Part shown: in pieces, positions 21,301 to 33,004 of the stretch
Position numbering within the stretch: position 1 is the stretch's first letter
How the letters are laid out: the number at the start of each line of letters is the position of its first letter
From: Symbiodinium natans
Taxonomy: Eukaryota; Sar; Dinophyceae; Suessiales; Symbiodiniaceae
Length of the DNA: 64,000 bases
Direction of reading: 5' to 3'
Assembly: GCA_905221605.1 (NCBI GenBank)
Contig: CAJNDS010002678.1
Span: 247,501 to 311,500 of the forward strand
The notes under the pieces: generated by a model
What the model was told of the DNA's origin: nothing
Database searches by the model: none
Seen by the model: only the letters and a program-made list of their open reading frames with translations
Program-made: the position numbers and the translations under genes

Positions 21301-21444
21301 TGGATGGAAGCCCGTGGAGTTCGAGACCTGGCCCAGCGAAACCCTAAACTCTGAACCCTGAACCCTAAACCCTAAACCCTGAACCCTAAACGAATTGAAT
21401 CCCCCGCTCAGCGGGGGCGGCCGCGTGTGCCGCTCCGCTCTCAC

Positions 21445-21500
21445 CAGGGCAGCCACTTGCTCAGGGCCTCCCTGGTGCCACCAGCCTTTGCCTGCCCATC
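21445..21500 (-). CDS. orphan exon with GTGAGA donor
   Basis: Minus frame AGGTREALSKWLPW stops exactly at a consensus donor GTGAGAG (donor G at 21444). The upstream boundary is not fixed. A perfect hairpin CCCCCGCTCAGCGGGGGC lies just downstream. The family is not recognised. Confidence 0.3.
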
Positions 21501-22674
21501 GTGGCATTTTTCGGGCTTAAAAACCCTTAAGAAAGCCCTCTAAAGGCCCTCTAAAGCCCTAAAAGCCCTTTAAGCCCTGCAAGCACTATAAAGCCCTATA
21601 AAGCTTTATAAAGCCCTATACAACCCCAAAGCCTGAACCAGAAACCTTGGTTGCAAAACCTCAGCAACTTTGGGCCCAGCTCTTCGTTTTTAGGGGCAGG
21701 GAACCTTAGCCTCTCCACCTCAACCTCCATTTGCCCCACGTCATTCCCCATCAGGAGGCTTCGGGGCTTCGGTCGTGTTGGGAGATGGCCGGCCTGCCCC
21801 GCGTAGAGCCCGAAAGGCGTGTGCAGCCCCGAGCAGCCCTGGGCCGCAAGAGTGAGGGAAGCGTCACGGCAGGGAGAAGCGACTCAAGAGGGCAACTCGG
21901 CAGTTCCAACATCGACTGCCTTCACGCAGCCTAGGGCTTATGAGACTATATGGCCATACCCTGCTATAGCTCGCCCTAAATTGCAACTTCCCACACATGT
22001 TCGAGTAACCTTACCCCCCCCCCCTCCCCCCTTCTACCCCACCGCCAAGGTGAAAACTCTTTGGCGGGCTTAGGCCGGTGCGAAGCCCAACTCCGGGGTG
22101 TGTGGGGCCTGGCCGGGCCTCGGGCAACAAACAGTATCATCATGACGATGGCTGCTCTGAAAGCCGTGTGCCCAAAGGGCCCAGGGACCCATATAGTAGG
22201 TACGCAAACTACCCACACTTGTAGTCCCCATAAGAGTATACCTGGATTGTTTGGGGTTTGCACAGTCTACGGGCAACATACGTCCTCCCATATGCGTTGG
22301 CTTCAGCTACAGGAAGGCCTCTTCCGGGATCCGCCCGTCAGGCGCTACCATTTCTGGCACAGCACGGTTTCCGCTTAGCATGTATATCTAGGTTTGTTCA
22401 GCTTGCATGAGTGGGTGGCTGGCTGCATAAGAACTTCCATTTAATTGCAGAGCCAAAACAAATAATAAATGAACAAAAACAAATACATATACATATATAT
22501 ATATATAGCAACACGATTGAGCTCAACTGTTTTCAAAGGCGGCACAGCTGTACGGCGGCTGCCCGCCCGAGTTTGTGGATCACAACACCTTGTGACCATT
22601 CAACCGCAGGCCCCCGACTCTGAACAACTAACTAATGTTAGGGGTTTAAGGGCTTATAAGGTTTATGTGGTACA

Positions 22675-22880
22675 GAGGTGGAAAGCCTGGAGCTGTGACG
22701 ACATCTCCACTGGCGCTTGCCAACGCTGTGCCTCAGAGTCGCTTCCTGTGCAGGGGGCGAACTTGCGCAGAAACAGCGTGAGCACGCCGAGGCAGCACCC
22801 TTCCGAAGCATGCAGCTTCAGGCGAAGCATCTTGCTGCGCGCAGCGAAGCTGCTGAACACTGCAAGAGAAGAGCTGCCAT
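22675..22880 (-). CDS. orphan exon or open frame
   Basis: Minus frame MLRLKLHASEGCCLGVLTLF then LRKFAPCTGSDSEAQRWQAP, entered from a TTGCAG acceptor at about 22868. It is protein-like with alternating hydrophobic residues. The family is not recognised. It lies downstream of PSMD9 on the same strand. Confidence 0.3.
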
Positions 22881-23395
22881 CTAAAACTCAAATGATACTG
22901 GAGCCTAACTACTGACCATTGCCTTATAGATAATCATCCTGCATAATCTGACATGTAAGCTGCACAACCCCAAAACAATTAGCATTCCAGAGGCCCTTAT
23001 ATTGAAACCCGAAACTTATCTATGTAAACCCTAATCCTCAATCCTAAACCAGAACCAGAATCTCTTTTGGGAGGCACTTCTGGCCCCCGATCCGCCCTCA
23101 CGGCTTGGGGTTCATGTGGCATCCTGACAGATGCGACTGCGCCCCTATCCCCCTTCTCATCATCCCTTAACATCTAGATAACATATCTGTTTACATACAT
23201 ACATACATTACATTACATTAAATTACATTGCATTGCATTACATTGCATTGCCTTGCATTACATACATGCATACATATACAGTGAGCCTTACTAAGCATTC
23301 CAGCTATATGTGTATAAAAGTGTGTGTATATATGTATATATATACACATATTACACATGCACACGCGTGGCTAGAGTACTGCGAGAACTCAAGCC

Positions 23396-26300
23396 TTACG
23401 CTAACTTCAGGCATACTCCACAAGACCTGGAGGCTCCAACATAAAGCCCTTGAAACTTTAGAATTCCAACAACCTCCTTCCCACAACAACTGCCGCTGCA
23501 GCGTCCGAGCAGGCCGCGCCCCGCCCACTGCCTGGAAAACTTCAAAGGGGAGCTTTTTGCATATCCGATTCGATTCTGTGATATTCTATATGTGAACTGT
23601 AGGGCTTCGTTCGGAAGGCAGGGAAATTACGCCTGTCTTGCGGCCACCAATCGGCACGAAGCGCGTGTGCTGTGGCCCTTTGCAACCGGGCTGCTGCGGC
23701 GTCAGCTGGAGCTCAACACGCGCCGGCGACTCGCCCCCTGGAGGAAAGGTTTCGGATTGGGGGGCAGAGGAGCGTTGGCCTGCCCATGAAGTATCAAGCC
23801 CCAAGGCCTACTTTCAAAAAAAAGGCTTCATCTGATCCATCGTTCTTTCCGGCTCCTACTCCGCTGTTCAAAGGCTGGCGTTCAGTCGCCGAGCCGCTGA
23901 GGACCGTCACTGGGATGGTGGTGCCAGCGCTCCGGGGCACCAAATCTCCTCAAGGCCGCAGGCAATGTCAGGTCAAGAAGGTGCCCAAAGGTTTTCTACC
24001 TCCTAGAAGGGTTCATGGACCCTTGTGGGGCATGGGCGCGTCTAGTTTCTGGACTATACTTAGTAAGTGTGGATGAATCTTATTGTTAGGGTTTGTGGAG
24101 GATCTGGAGCATTCTTTAGGTTGGCTGAATCCATGCATTCTAGCAGGAGCAAGCAGCGACGTGGGTCAGCTTGACGTCGCCATGTTTACATCTCTTCCGT
24201 GGGTACCTGACCGTCCTAAAGCAATCTTTGCTCATCGAGCTGCTGATGGCGTTGAAGCAGGCGTTCAAGTCCCCAGTGTCCTGCAACGCGTGGAACAAGC
24301 TTACCACAACTACGAGCATCGAGGAAAGCTGCATGGGTGCAACAGCCGAAGCCGAATATAGGGTGCAGGTAGACTTATAAGAAATTTCTTGGGGCCTCCC
24401 TCGCGTGTTTAGAAGTATCTATATACTCTCTGTATATGCTGTATGAAAAGATGGTACTGGTACCTCCTACACATGGGTCAATCGACTCTTCTGGCAAGGG
24501 GTGCCTGCAGGTTCACCGTTCCAAAGCGACAGACCAAATCGCCCACGCGCAGGCCGGCAGCCTGTGCATTCGAAGGTCGAAGGGGGACCACGCAGATTCC
24601 ATTGCGGGGCATCTTGCTGAACACAGTGGCTGCCCTGAAGTGCACCCACAACAAGTTTGCTTCTGGGAACGGCGTCTGTGACCCTGTGAAAGTCGAACAG
24701 TCGCTTGCTGCAAGGCCTCCGCGGGAGATCCTGCGCTCACTTCGTCGATCTCGGCCTTCGACGATTGCCGCTATCACCAACCAGGAACGGAACACCCACA
24801 GAGAAGCTAGGAACCTCTGTGCACGTGTCCCAGCCCCGGTTGACGCCTACATGCAACCAAAGCACAAAGGGAGCGGCCAGCTTCACCTGGACCAGGACAT
24901 TCCTCGGATCGCAGCTGGGAAGAGCAAGAGATGAGCACGCGACCTCCTATGGAGAAACACATTCCTACTAGAAAGTACATGCGCAACTCGTGTAGCATAT
25001 CTTCCCTGCATATGTGACTAAAATACATACGTACCCTTGGCTTTATGGAATGATGAGTCAACACGATTAAAGAAAAGTCTTCGAACACACAAATATAGAG
25101 TGAGAGTGAAATAAAACTATTCTTGCATGCTATCTGTGATTGTTGCCTTCCTTGACATAAGGTGCCGTGCTTTGTAGGGGATCCCCAGAACAGGGACCCT
25201 AATCTACAGAACTACCCATACTGTATAACTCTGTGGCAGGGCTCTGGTTCTCCACCCTAAACCCTACACCCTAAACCCCCTTTTGTCTCTGGGGCAGGGC
25301 TCTGGTTCTCCCCCATGGGCTCGTCTTCGGGAGGCCCTTCGGTCGGCGCGGCCGGCGCTGACCGCGGGACGTGCACCTCCAGAGTCAGAGCAACCAACTT
25401 CACACCTACACTTCTAGCAATAAATAGGTCTTCTACGTATATAAATAAATATGTATATACATATATATATATATATGTGTGTGTGTACATGTGTATACAT
25501 ATGTATGTATATAACTAGATATGTGTATATATATATATGTATATATGAAACCTGTGCTGGAAAATGTTTTGCTTACGGCTTACGTGACCTGTTGATACAA
25601 CCAAGCACGGCTGGCTTGAACGATCCTTCGGAAACAAGCGTTGAATCCTTCGAACATCGCCTTCGCACCAGCGTGCAGCGCAGTGATGGCCTGCGACTCG
25701 ATGGTTGACTGGGCTACATGATGGTTGCAAGCTGCAACTCATCAAAACTATGGCTGGTGACTGCAACTAAGGCATCTACACCGACTCCTGTGGTGTCTCA
25801 GTCGTCATGTGGCCACGGCACGCGCCCAGTGCTTTGCTACCTAAACCCTAAACCCTAAACCCTAAACCCTAAACCCTAAACCCTAAACCCTAAACCCTAA
25901 ACCCTAAACCCTAAACCCTAAACCCTAAACCCTAAACCCTAAACCCTAAACCCTAAACCCTAAACCCTAACCCTAAACCCTAAACCCTAAACCCTGAACC
26001 CTCTGGCTGTGTAGCAACCGTGCCTGTTCGATCTTCTTCATCACTTCGATGTGGTCGGTCTGTGCGCACACGTACCTTAGCCCCAAGGACCGGAACGCTC
26101 CTCGACACCGAGCTGCACTTACCGCAAAGGCACTCCGCAGCTTGCCATGGCTATGTGCAGAACATTAGGGGCACCTTCTATCGGCAACTTGTGCAAGGAA
26201 GGACCCTTTTGTATAAGAGGGCCCTAGTTCAAACAAAGCACGAAACCGAAGAGCATGGACCCAAATCCGCCGGGCGGCTTGTTCCGCGCCTGACGAACAG

Positions 26301-26810
26301 CATACAGGTCGATGTCGCCTCTGGGAAAGCCCTCGTCATCCACGAGAGGCCCTGAGATCCCTGGCATACCTTCGCAGAGTCTGAACTTAAGTTCTGTTTG
26401 TCGGGTATTCGGAAACTGTGTACACAGTCCCTTGAAGGGTTAGAGAGGGATGTAAGCTAGCTACCTAATTGGAATGCTACACCTTCTCAACTGGGAATGC
26501 CATCTCCACGACAGGTAGTGAGATCATGCAGACGCGCCTCTCTGGCCCATGGTAGCTCCAAATTTCTGCCATGTGGCCATCTTCTGTGAGGTACTCGTAC
26601 AGAGTCTTGATCTCCGCTTCGAGGCGATTCTTTTCCTGCAGGTCTTCCGGCTGCTAGTGACTGCTAGTGAGGGCCTCATGTGCTGCGCAGCCCCGAATCC
26701 TTTGCAAGGGAATCCTGTTACATGATGTCGCCCATTGAACTAGGGTCGAGCTGTGCTGGACACTTCGCCTGGTCCAGCTTGCGGAATTCTTCCATCGCAG
26801 CAGGATCCAT
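23396..26810 (-). CDS. PSMD9: 26S proteasome assembly chaperone PSMD9/Nas2 (p27)
   Basis: Nas2/p27 binds the Rpt5 C-terminus during assembly of the proteasome base. Exons (minus): 26769-26810 (ATG, MDPAAMEEFRKLDQ), 26578-26635 (EKNRLEAEIKTLYEYLTED), 26285-26369 (GPLVDDEGFPRGDIDLYAVR, the family hallmark), 26024-26075 (YVCAQTDHIEVMKKIEQ), 25589-25690, about 25312-25376 (Pro/Glu-rich linker), 24717-24755 (AEIDEVSAGSPAE), 24505-24561 (AAGLRVGDLVCRFGTVNLQ, PDZ core), about 24207-24280 (DTGDLNACFNAISSSMSKD), 23695-23737 (GESPARVELQLTP) and 23396-23531 (WAGRGLLG, then a stop). Splice phases agree for most joins. A small exon between 24207 and 23737 may be missing. The length, about 210 residues or slightly more, fits the family. 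Donors are mostly GC, with one GA. Confidence 0.92.
25193..25219. repeat. introner-like element, family C, 3' arm
   Basis: GGGACCCTAATCTACAGAAC plus TACCCAT matches the terminal arm of family C, but no left arm is seen. It lies in a PSMD9 intron. Confidence 0.55.
25231..25311. repeat. telomeric patch flanked by 20-24 bp direct repeats
   Basis: GGCAGGGCTCTGGTTCTCC occurs at about 25235-25253 and again at about 25293-25311, each preceded by CTSTGG. Between them is ACCCTAAACCCTACACCCTA plus AACCCCC. The right copy overlaps the end of the PSMD9 linker exon. Confidence 0.8.
25430..25550. repeat. AT-rich microsatellite
   Basis: TATATA/TGTGTG/ATAC tracts within a PSMD9 intron. Apparent Tyr-Ile-Tyr frames here are artefacts. 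Confidence 0.9.
25840..25996. repeat. longest interstitial CCCTAAA array
   Basis: About 22 CCCTAAA units, almost perfect, with one CCCTAA. It sits in the PSMD9 intron between exons 26024-26075 and 25589-25690, so it is transcribed in the TTTAGGG sense. Confidence 0.97.
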
Positions 26811-26999
26811 GGCGGCCCAAAAAGCCGTGCCAAGAAAGGTGCACTATACGACGCGGACTCCCAGCCCCTTGCTGCTATGTCTACGGCTTTTCCAAGTTTG
26901 CTCTACTTCGGAGTACCACGCTCTTTCTCGGCTCATCGATTTCAAGATGCTTTTAGGGTTTAGGGTTTTTAGGGTTTGGGGCGTTGGCCACTAAAGATC

Positions 27000-27950
27000 C
27001 TGATCCGCCCCCGAATTGCTGGAGCCAGGGTGTCACACGTCGATATGAGGCTTGTGCAGCATCTGGGGCTCATCTAGCCTCACATACACCGGGGAGAGAG
27101 CCTCCCAGCTTTTAAGTAGCAGTGCCCTCAAGAGCATTATCAAGAAGAATATGCTTCTTAGGTTGGAAAATCGCTCAGCTACAGATACGTAGTGCATTCA
27201 GGGCTCATGGGGCCTCCTGCAAAAAAGTTCCTGGCAATGAGGAACGCACTGCAATCCCTAAACCCTATAAACCCTGAACCCTAAACCCTCTAAACCCTTA
27301 ACCCTTAACCCTCTAAACCCTAAACCTGGGCATCCATGGGGGTTCCGAAACACTACTGTAGTCCCCACCAACAGGTTCCCTTGGAACGAATGCCTACATA
27401 GAACAAGCTGAGCTAATAAATTGCCCGCTGAACATCCAGTGGCGCTAAACACCGCCCTATGAATCCATGATGCCCACCCAGCACACCAAGAAGCCCCCAA
27501 GGTGCTGTAGAATGGTTCCCTGGAGTTTGAAGCCGAGCCCAACCCTGCAGGCATACGCGAATTCTAAGTCACTAGCTGGGATGCGGGCATGGTCACTATG
27601 GAAGGCGATGCGCATCGCGGTAGGTACGCTTTAGGACAACTGATAGCGGCTAGTCTTGCAAGAGCAGGGCTTATGGGGAGGGAAGGGGGAGATGCAGTGG
27701 CGCTTCTTCACCGCAACTGGACACGAGCTGGCTGCAAAGCTCAGGACATCGAAGCGTTGCACCAACGAGGCGACTCTGCGGATGAAACACACCCACCACT
27801 GGACAGCCCATCTCAGTATCATCGGCTATAGGGGCATCTTCCATGCCTATCTTCATCCTCTGCCACTGCCAGAGATGGAGACGCTCACGGCAGGAAGGTC
27901 TCTGCAGCTGTGCCAGAAAGCCAGGGGCCAAAACTATAAAAAGTTGTGGG
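27000..27950. other. region between PSMD9 and the 2OG oxygenase; weak frames only
   Basis: Contains a degenerate CCCTAAA tract (27255-27330), a fragment of family E (GGGGTTCCGAAACACTACTG at about 27340-27360) and a minus open frame at 27671-27931 (RMKIGMEDAPIADDTEMGCP). The frame could be a 3' exon of the 2OG oxygenase gene or a separate gene. No splice pair was fixed. Confidence 0.35.
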
Positions 27951-28002
27951 GTGACCTCATGGGTGGATGCACAACGACCACCTGTGGGCGGCCTCTGACG
28001 TC

Positions 28003-31000
28003 TCAGTTTGCGCAGGACCAGCCTCCGGAGTACTTAGAGCTGCCAGCCACCTCAGCTTCCTCAGTGGGCTTTGCAGCTGTTTCAGGACTCTTCTGGTCTC
28101 CTGACTCCTCTTGGCCACAAAGGGCCTCTTTCCGGCGTCGTTTCGGATAGCTCCGTAGGTCTGCAGCGGTCAGCCATATACTGAGGCCAGAGCCGGGTCG
28201 AAAGTAGCACACATGCATCTGATCCTCCGGGATGTGCGCGTTCGGATGCCGGGTCCACACCACGAGGACAAGCCTGAAGCCCCAGCGCACGCCGGTAACG
28301 GCATGGATGCTGTGCTGGCAGCCGCAGAAAGCCACGCCTTACTTGCAGCGTCGGCTTTCAAGGGACCTTTTACAAGGGACCTTAAGGGCTAAAGTGATTA
28401 TATAGGGACTATATAAGGTATATATAGGGTTTCTAATTATATGAGAGAATAAGATTAAAGGCCCCTTCTAGGGGTCCCTCCTTTTGCTCCTTAAGGCTTC
28501 TCCTTCGCCCTCTCCCTCTAACTCACCCTCTCTCTGGCTCCCTCTCATTCCTTCTCATTCCTTCCGTGCAGGGAAGTGCAAGTCCTAAAGATGCCTCGTG
28601 CTCCTTGAGAAGCCTTGTGATAACTGTTTTGTGTTGGTCTCTTCTCTTCCGACTTGGTATGGAGTAACCTTTGCAGCGGGCTGGTGTATCCGCAGGCCCC
28701 AGTCAGGACCGAACCCTACATAGGTCGCAACTTGAGCTGGCTGTGGCAAGGCTTCATGTTGTGTACAGTGTGGACAGTGTATAAGTACTCCAGCATAATA
28801 TAGCACGCAATAATGGTAAAAAAAACATACTTCAATGACTGGCTTTTAAAAATATGTCGATTACAGGCATCCATTATAATCAGCACCCTCAGCCAACTAG
28901 GCCAAGACGCCGCTTCCCGCCTTTGACCGCATTGATGCTGCTGGCGTCGGCGCACCTGATGGGTGCGACGTCTCGGTTTTCTCTGTAGAACTCGGTTTTG
29001 GCTCCTACATGATAGGGCTTAAAGGGCTTTTCGCAGGATATGTATACCTTTCGGCCTTTTATGGGGTTTCAAAGGCGACAGGGTTTTAATGGCTTATGGG
29101 TGCTGCATTTTCTCACCCATTTGTGGGCTCAGATGCTGTGGGGTTTGAGGCCTATCCTGACAGGACAGGAGTTCTCATCCTGAACCTTATATAGCACCTA
29201 AACCCTAAACCCACAACCTCTAAACCCTATATTTGCTAGATCCTAAGCCCAAAACCCTAAATTATGTATAAACCCTAAACCCTAAACCCTAAACCCTAAA
29301 CCCTAAACCCTAAACCCTAGGCCCTAGGCGCTAGACCCTAAACCTTAGCGTCTGCAAAGGCCCGAGACGCCCCAAGTGTCGAAGAACTCCAGGCTGCCCC
29401 CGCCGTAGTCCTCCGGTCCCGTGAGCGCGATGGAGGCGCTGTAATTCCTTCGGCTTTCTGGCGGGGCTTTTTGGGCCTCTGGTGAACTCTGCGTATAGGG
29501 ATTTTTCTATAGGGTACCCTATAATCCCCATATATATATATATATATGTATATACCCTTTAAGGGATTATGTAGGGTATACCCCATATTCCCCCTGTACA
29601 TATTACCTCTTAAGGGATTCTATTTAGGGTGTAGGGTTAAAAAACTTTGGGTTTAGGACCTCTGGCTCGCAGCCTACTCGTCCGGGACTGCATCACAGGG
29701 AGACCACAGATGCCCTCAAGCTGAGGAGGATCAAGTCGGCCCGAATCGACCCAAGCTCCATTTACCCTGCAAAGATTGGCATTCGCAAGTGCATTCTCCA
29801 CTCAGCCCCTGCGTTTTGAAGCGGCAACTAGATGATGGTTGGGATAGTAGTATTTTTGAAAATTTCTATTCTGTCTATTCCTTATTGACTTATTGAGTTT
29901 AAGTACCCTTAAAAATGTACCCCACTACGACAACGGCAAGGGTGTCGCCGTCCTGTAGGCAGTCTTCGACGCCTTCCACAGCACCGGGGCGCCCCCGCGC
30001 ACGGCCTCCACCTCGTCGCGCTGCTTCAGCTGCTGGCCCTGCCACCAAACCTCGGGGACCCCTCTTCCCTTCTGCAGCTTCTTTTTTGGTGGCCAAAAAT
30101 CTTCTCTCATCATTGAAACCATAGTATAAGTATAGCCTTATGAATATAACAAACAAAAAGCATATGACATCATGTCATATTACCATATATGTATATATAT
30201 ATATAACCTTAACATCAGATATCAAGTTATGATTACAGACAGCATCCTGTGGCCTTCCTTGCTTCAGCAGATTTCTACAGCTTCGTCGGGCGGCACGAAA
30301 ATGGAACTGCCCTTCTGCCCATGACAAGTCCAGAGCCAACCCCCAAAAAGGGTCCATGCACCCATACAGTAGGTACTTATGAACCCACAAGATGACAAGA
30401 TGACAATCCCCCAAACAAGGGCCCATGTACCCATATAGCAAGAGCCCACAAGAATACCAAGTATTTCTTTCCAGTTAGACTACTGCACCTGGACCCTTTG
30501 GGCCACTGCAGCCTGGAGGCAGAGTCGAACTGCACATTGTCGGCATGAGGCGGGTGGCCTGTTCAACATGAAGTGTGCAGGACGTGCATGACGAAGCGGC
30601 AGCAAAAGCCTCTCTTACAACTTGCCCCATAATTCCGGCTAGCATTTTTGTTACATGTTCAACCCAAGGACCGGCAGCGAGGAGCGAAACCCTAAACTAG
30701 ACAATACACTGAACCCTAAACCCTAGACAAACCCCCAAGAGCCCGTGAGTATACTGAAAACCCCCGAAGAGCCCGTGCCTTTCTGATTGGTGCTGTTCAC
30801 GGAGGCTTGGTCAAGCACCAATGGCTGGCCAAACTGGACGGCCATGGCCTTGAAGAACAAGCAAAAACATGACATCGACCCTAAACCCTAAACCCTAAAC
30901 CCCAAACCCTAAACCCTAAACCCTAAACCCTAAACCTCGGAGAAGGGGTCTGCATGCTTGAAGGATAAGTTCTAGAGGCCATGAGGCACTGTGAGATGTG

Positions 31001-31379
31001 CATAAGGGTAGTTCTGGGTCCTTTCTTATACGGTGCCATACTATGTAGGGGAACTACAAAAGGACCCTAATGTAGAGAGCTACCCACAGGAGGATCCTCG
31101 AGTCTGAAACAGGTGCAGTGCCTGCCTGGATTTGTTCCATTCTGGGCCTTCACCTTCCCTTAAGCTTTAACCTGTGGACATAAAGAGTCCAGCCACGCCT
31201 TCACTAGCTAACGCCTGCAGCAAGGCGGCCGAAAACTTATAATTTTAGGTTGAAAGTGAAGAGTCCCCTCATTCCCTCCACACCTCATGCGCTCGGTCGA
31301 GAACAGGCGTTCTCACAACTCAACCAGGTGGCATCCACCACCTTCTGTGCGATGCGGCTGAAGTCCTCAAACTCCTGCT
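28003..31379 (-). CDS. 2-oxoglutarate/Fe(II)-dependent oxygenase, prolyl-4-hydroxylase-like, copy B
   Basis: Enzymes of this family use iron, O2 and 2-oxoglutarate to hydroxylate proteins or small molecules. Exons (minus): 31333-31379, 30779-30848 (QPLVLDQASVNSTNQK), 30521-30558 (HPPHADNVQFDS), 29953-30050 (VWWQGQQLKQRDEVEAVRGG then APVLWKASKTAY), 29369-29438 (ASIALTGPEDYGGGSLEFFD), 28720-28740 (PAQVATY, 21 nt) and about 28003-28340 (AFCGCQHSIHAVTGVRWGFR, then HVCYFRPGSG and a stop). Iron ligands are visible: HAD in the third listed exon and His of IHAV; the Arg in WGFR is the expected 2-oxoglutarate anchor. Splice phases agree except for one small unresolved join before the last exon. The N-terminus is incomplete. 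It is paralogous to the gene at 35.3-38.4 kb. The substrate cannot be told from sequence. Confidence 0.82.
29272..29320. repeat. interstitial CCCTAAA array
   Basis: Seven units, ending about 50 nt downstream (minus sense) of the donor of the 2OG oxygenase B exon 29369-29438. Confidence 0.9.
29828..29937. repeat. introner-like element, family Q, copy 1
   Basis: Starts ATGGTTGGGATAGTAGTATT and ends GTACCCTTAAAAATGTACCC plus CACTACGACAA. It lies in the 2OG oxygenase B intron next to the donor of exon 29953-30050. A copy with the same ends is at 52036-52150. Confidence 0.65.
30345..30452. repeat. family D element, tandem pair
   Basis: Two direct copies of AAGGGTCCATGCACCCATAC / AAGGGCCCATGTACCCATAT, each followed by an AGCCCACAAGA-type tail. 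It lies in the 2OG oxygenase B intron between exons 30521-30558 and 29953-30050. Other arms are at 11554, 17190, 22176, 35838, 63225 and 63498. Confidence 0.7.
30877..30936. repeat. interstitial CCCTAAA array
   Basis: Eight units, 30 nt upstream (minus sense) of the acceptor of the 2OG oxygenase B exon 30779-30848. Confidence 0.9.
31006..31087. repeat. introner-like element, family C
   Basis: Begins GGGTAGTTCTGGGTCCTTT and ends AGGACCCTAATGTAGAGAGC plus TACCC. It lies in the 2OG oxygenase B intron between exons 31333-31379 and 30779-30848. Confidence 0.8.
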
Positions 31380-31486
31380 CTGAGTAGGTCCTGAAGTCTC
31401 ATGCTGCCGTGTCTGTACAGTGGCATTCGATATGTGCTCCGCCTGGTGTCTAGCTGCCGGTCGTTATTCAGACTTCCTAAATGCTC

Positions 31487-31720
31487 CTAGCTTCCTATAT
31501 TCTTGTGGTTCTCGCTTTGGGTTTGCACTTCGCCGGGATTCGAAGAGGCTGTTGCGAGCTGTTCATGCAATATAGAGTCAGATAGAGGGGGTTGGTATGC
31601 AACGAGGACCATACCAGTATCAAATTCGAGGTGGTATCGATGTGGCTTCAGCCCTTTTAACGCACAAGCCAAATCAACATCGGCATGTCCGGTTTGTGGC
31701 ACTATTGGTCCACATTGCAA
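31487..31720 (-). CDS. orphan exon upstream of 2OG oxygenase B
   Basis: Minus frame starting MQCGPIVPQTGHADVDLACA with LKPHRYHLEFDTGMVLVAYQ further on. It is convincingly protein-like. Its position just upstream of the oxygenase B exons suggests it could be that gene's N-terminal exon, but it shows no similarity to the N-terminal exon of copy A, and the join is not resolved. Confidence 0.38.
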   Translation of the reverse strand: MQCGPIVPQTGHADVDLACALKGLKPHRYHLEFDTGMVLVAYQPPLSDSILHEQLATASSNPGEVQTQSENHKNIGS

Positions 31721-32190
31721 ATCCGGGTGCTCTCATTCTATGTCAATGTATGGCCGCCGGAACGTAGGGCAAAGTGTCACCGATAAGTCCCACCGTCTCG
31801 CACTGCTTCGTATCCCACAGGTTGCTCAATCCAGCAAAGTGGCGGCTTCTTCCTGTACCACGGACGCGTCAGATCATCTTGGTGCCTAAACATGCTGGGG
31901 CTGCACGAATGTACAATGCTTTCCTAGCTTTGCCTTCTAGACGTCGTGCTGCTGCAGCTTGAGTCATGTAGTTTGGCACAGGCAGGAAGGGTGATCTGGA
32001 TGTCGAGTGGGATACTTAAAGCAAGGCAGCAAAACCCCAAGCCCAAATTCGTCCTTTTTGATTAACTCTCATGGTGCAAGTGCAGGCATTGCGGAGGAGG
32101 GCTGCCGATTTGGAAGGCCAGGCTTTGGAACAGGGTGGATTCGCGCTTTCGCCGAAGCGTCTTAGCTCCAAACTCCGCAAAGGTATCAAG

Positions 32191-32323
32191 CCCTTCCTCA
32201 GTTCGCGACTTCTAGACCCTAAACCCTAAACCCTAAACCCTAAACCCTAAACCCTAAACCCTAAACCCTAAACCCTAAACCCTAAACCCTAAACCCTAAA
32301 CCCTTCCTCAGTTCGCGACTTCT
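32191..32323. repeat. CCCTAAA array flanked by perfect 23-bp direct repeats
   Basis: CCCTTCCTCAGTTCGCGACT plus TCT occurs at 32191-32213 and again, without a mismatch, at 32301-32323. Between them is an array of about 12 CCCTAAA units (32214-32300). This is the clearest insertion-like telomeric patch in the window. Confidence 0.95.
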
Positions 32324-33004
32324 GCCAAATCTGGTACAGGATCCTGCGCGCTGCATGGGCACCCCTTGAATTGGACAGGCCTCCTGGCCTGACAAACCAC
32401 AAGCAGAAAGACGCATAAAACATTCGAATATCACTTATGCACCAACACCCTTTGTTTTTGATCTTCATTTGCAAATAACATGATTCATCTTAAGAAGAAG
32501 CACCAAACATCCGTCAGGCAACCCTGAGCGCACTCAAGGACTCAGCATCAGGCTCAAAGCTCAACTTCCTAAATTATGCAAAGAGCCCGAAAAGACCCAA
32601 AAGCCCATCGCCCTAGACCCCCCCCCCCGCGAGCCCGTAAACCTTGAAGCCTTGTGTACCTTTAGCAGCTAAACTTTAGCATAAGCCCGAAACCCTTTCA
32701 AGCCCTTACCCAGTCGACCCCCCAACCCCTCTTTGAGCCCCCTTCAACCGCTTAATTAATCCAACATTAACACCCGCAATACCCTACACCTCTTCAAGGT
32801 CCGTGAAGCCAGCTAGATTTGCCTGTGGAAGACTCTGCTTCGAGACTCCCTGTTGCCGGATGGCAGTTTGCCCGGTGAAGCCTTAAAGCCCCAAACTCGA
32901 AGCCCTAAGCCCTAAGCCCTAAGCCCTATAAGCCCTAAACTCAACTCTAAATCCTATGAAGCCCTCATCGCCCTTGTCCGCCCTAAGCCCTCAAGGGCCC
33001 CGCT

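Noticed and set aside
21400-21500. PRWAGKGWW as the C-terminal exon of PSMD9
   Set aside because: The splice phase does not fit, and a better match (WAGRGLLG at about 23500-23531) with correct phase was found.
25840-25996. CCCTAAA array as a chromosome end or CRISPR array
   Set aside because: It is inside a PSMD9 intron with unique sequence on both sides, and the unit is 7 bp with no spacers.
27656-28150. Plus-strand open frame of 164 codons
   Set aside because: Its second half is antisense to the terminal exon of 2OG oxygenase B.
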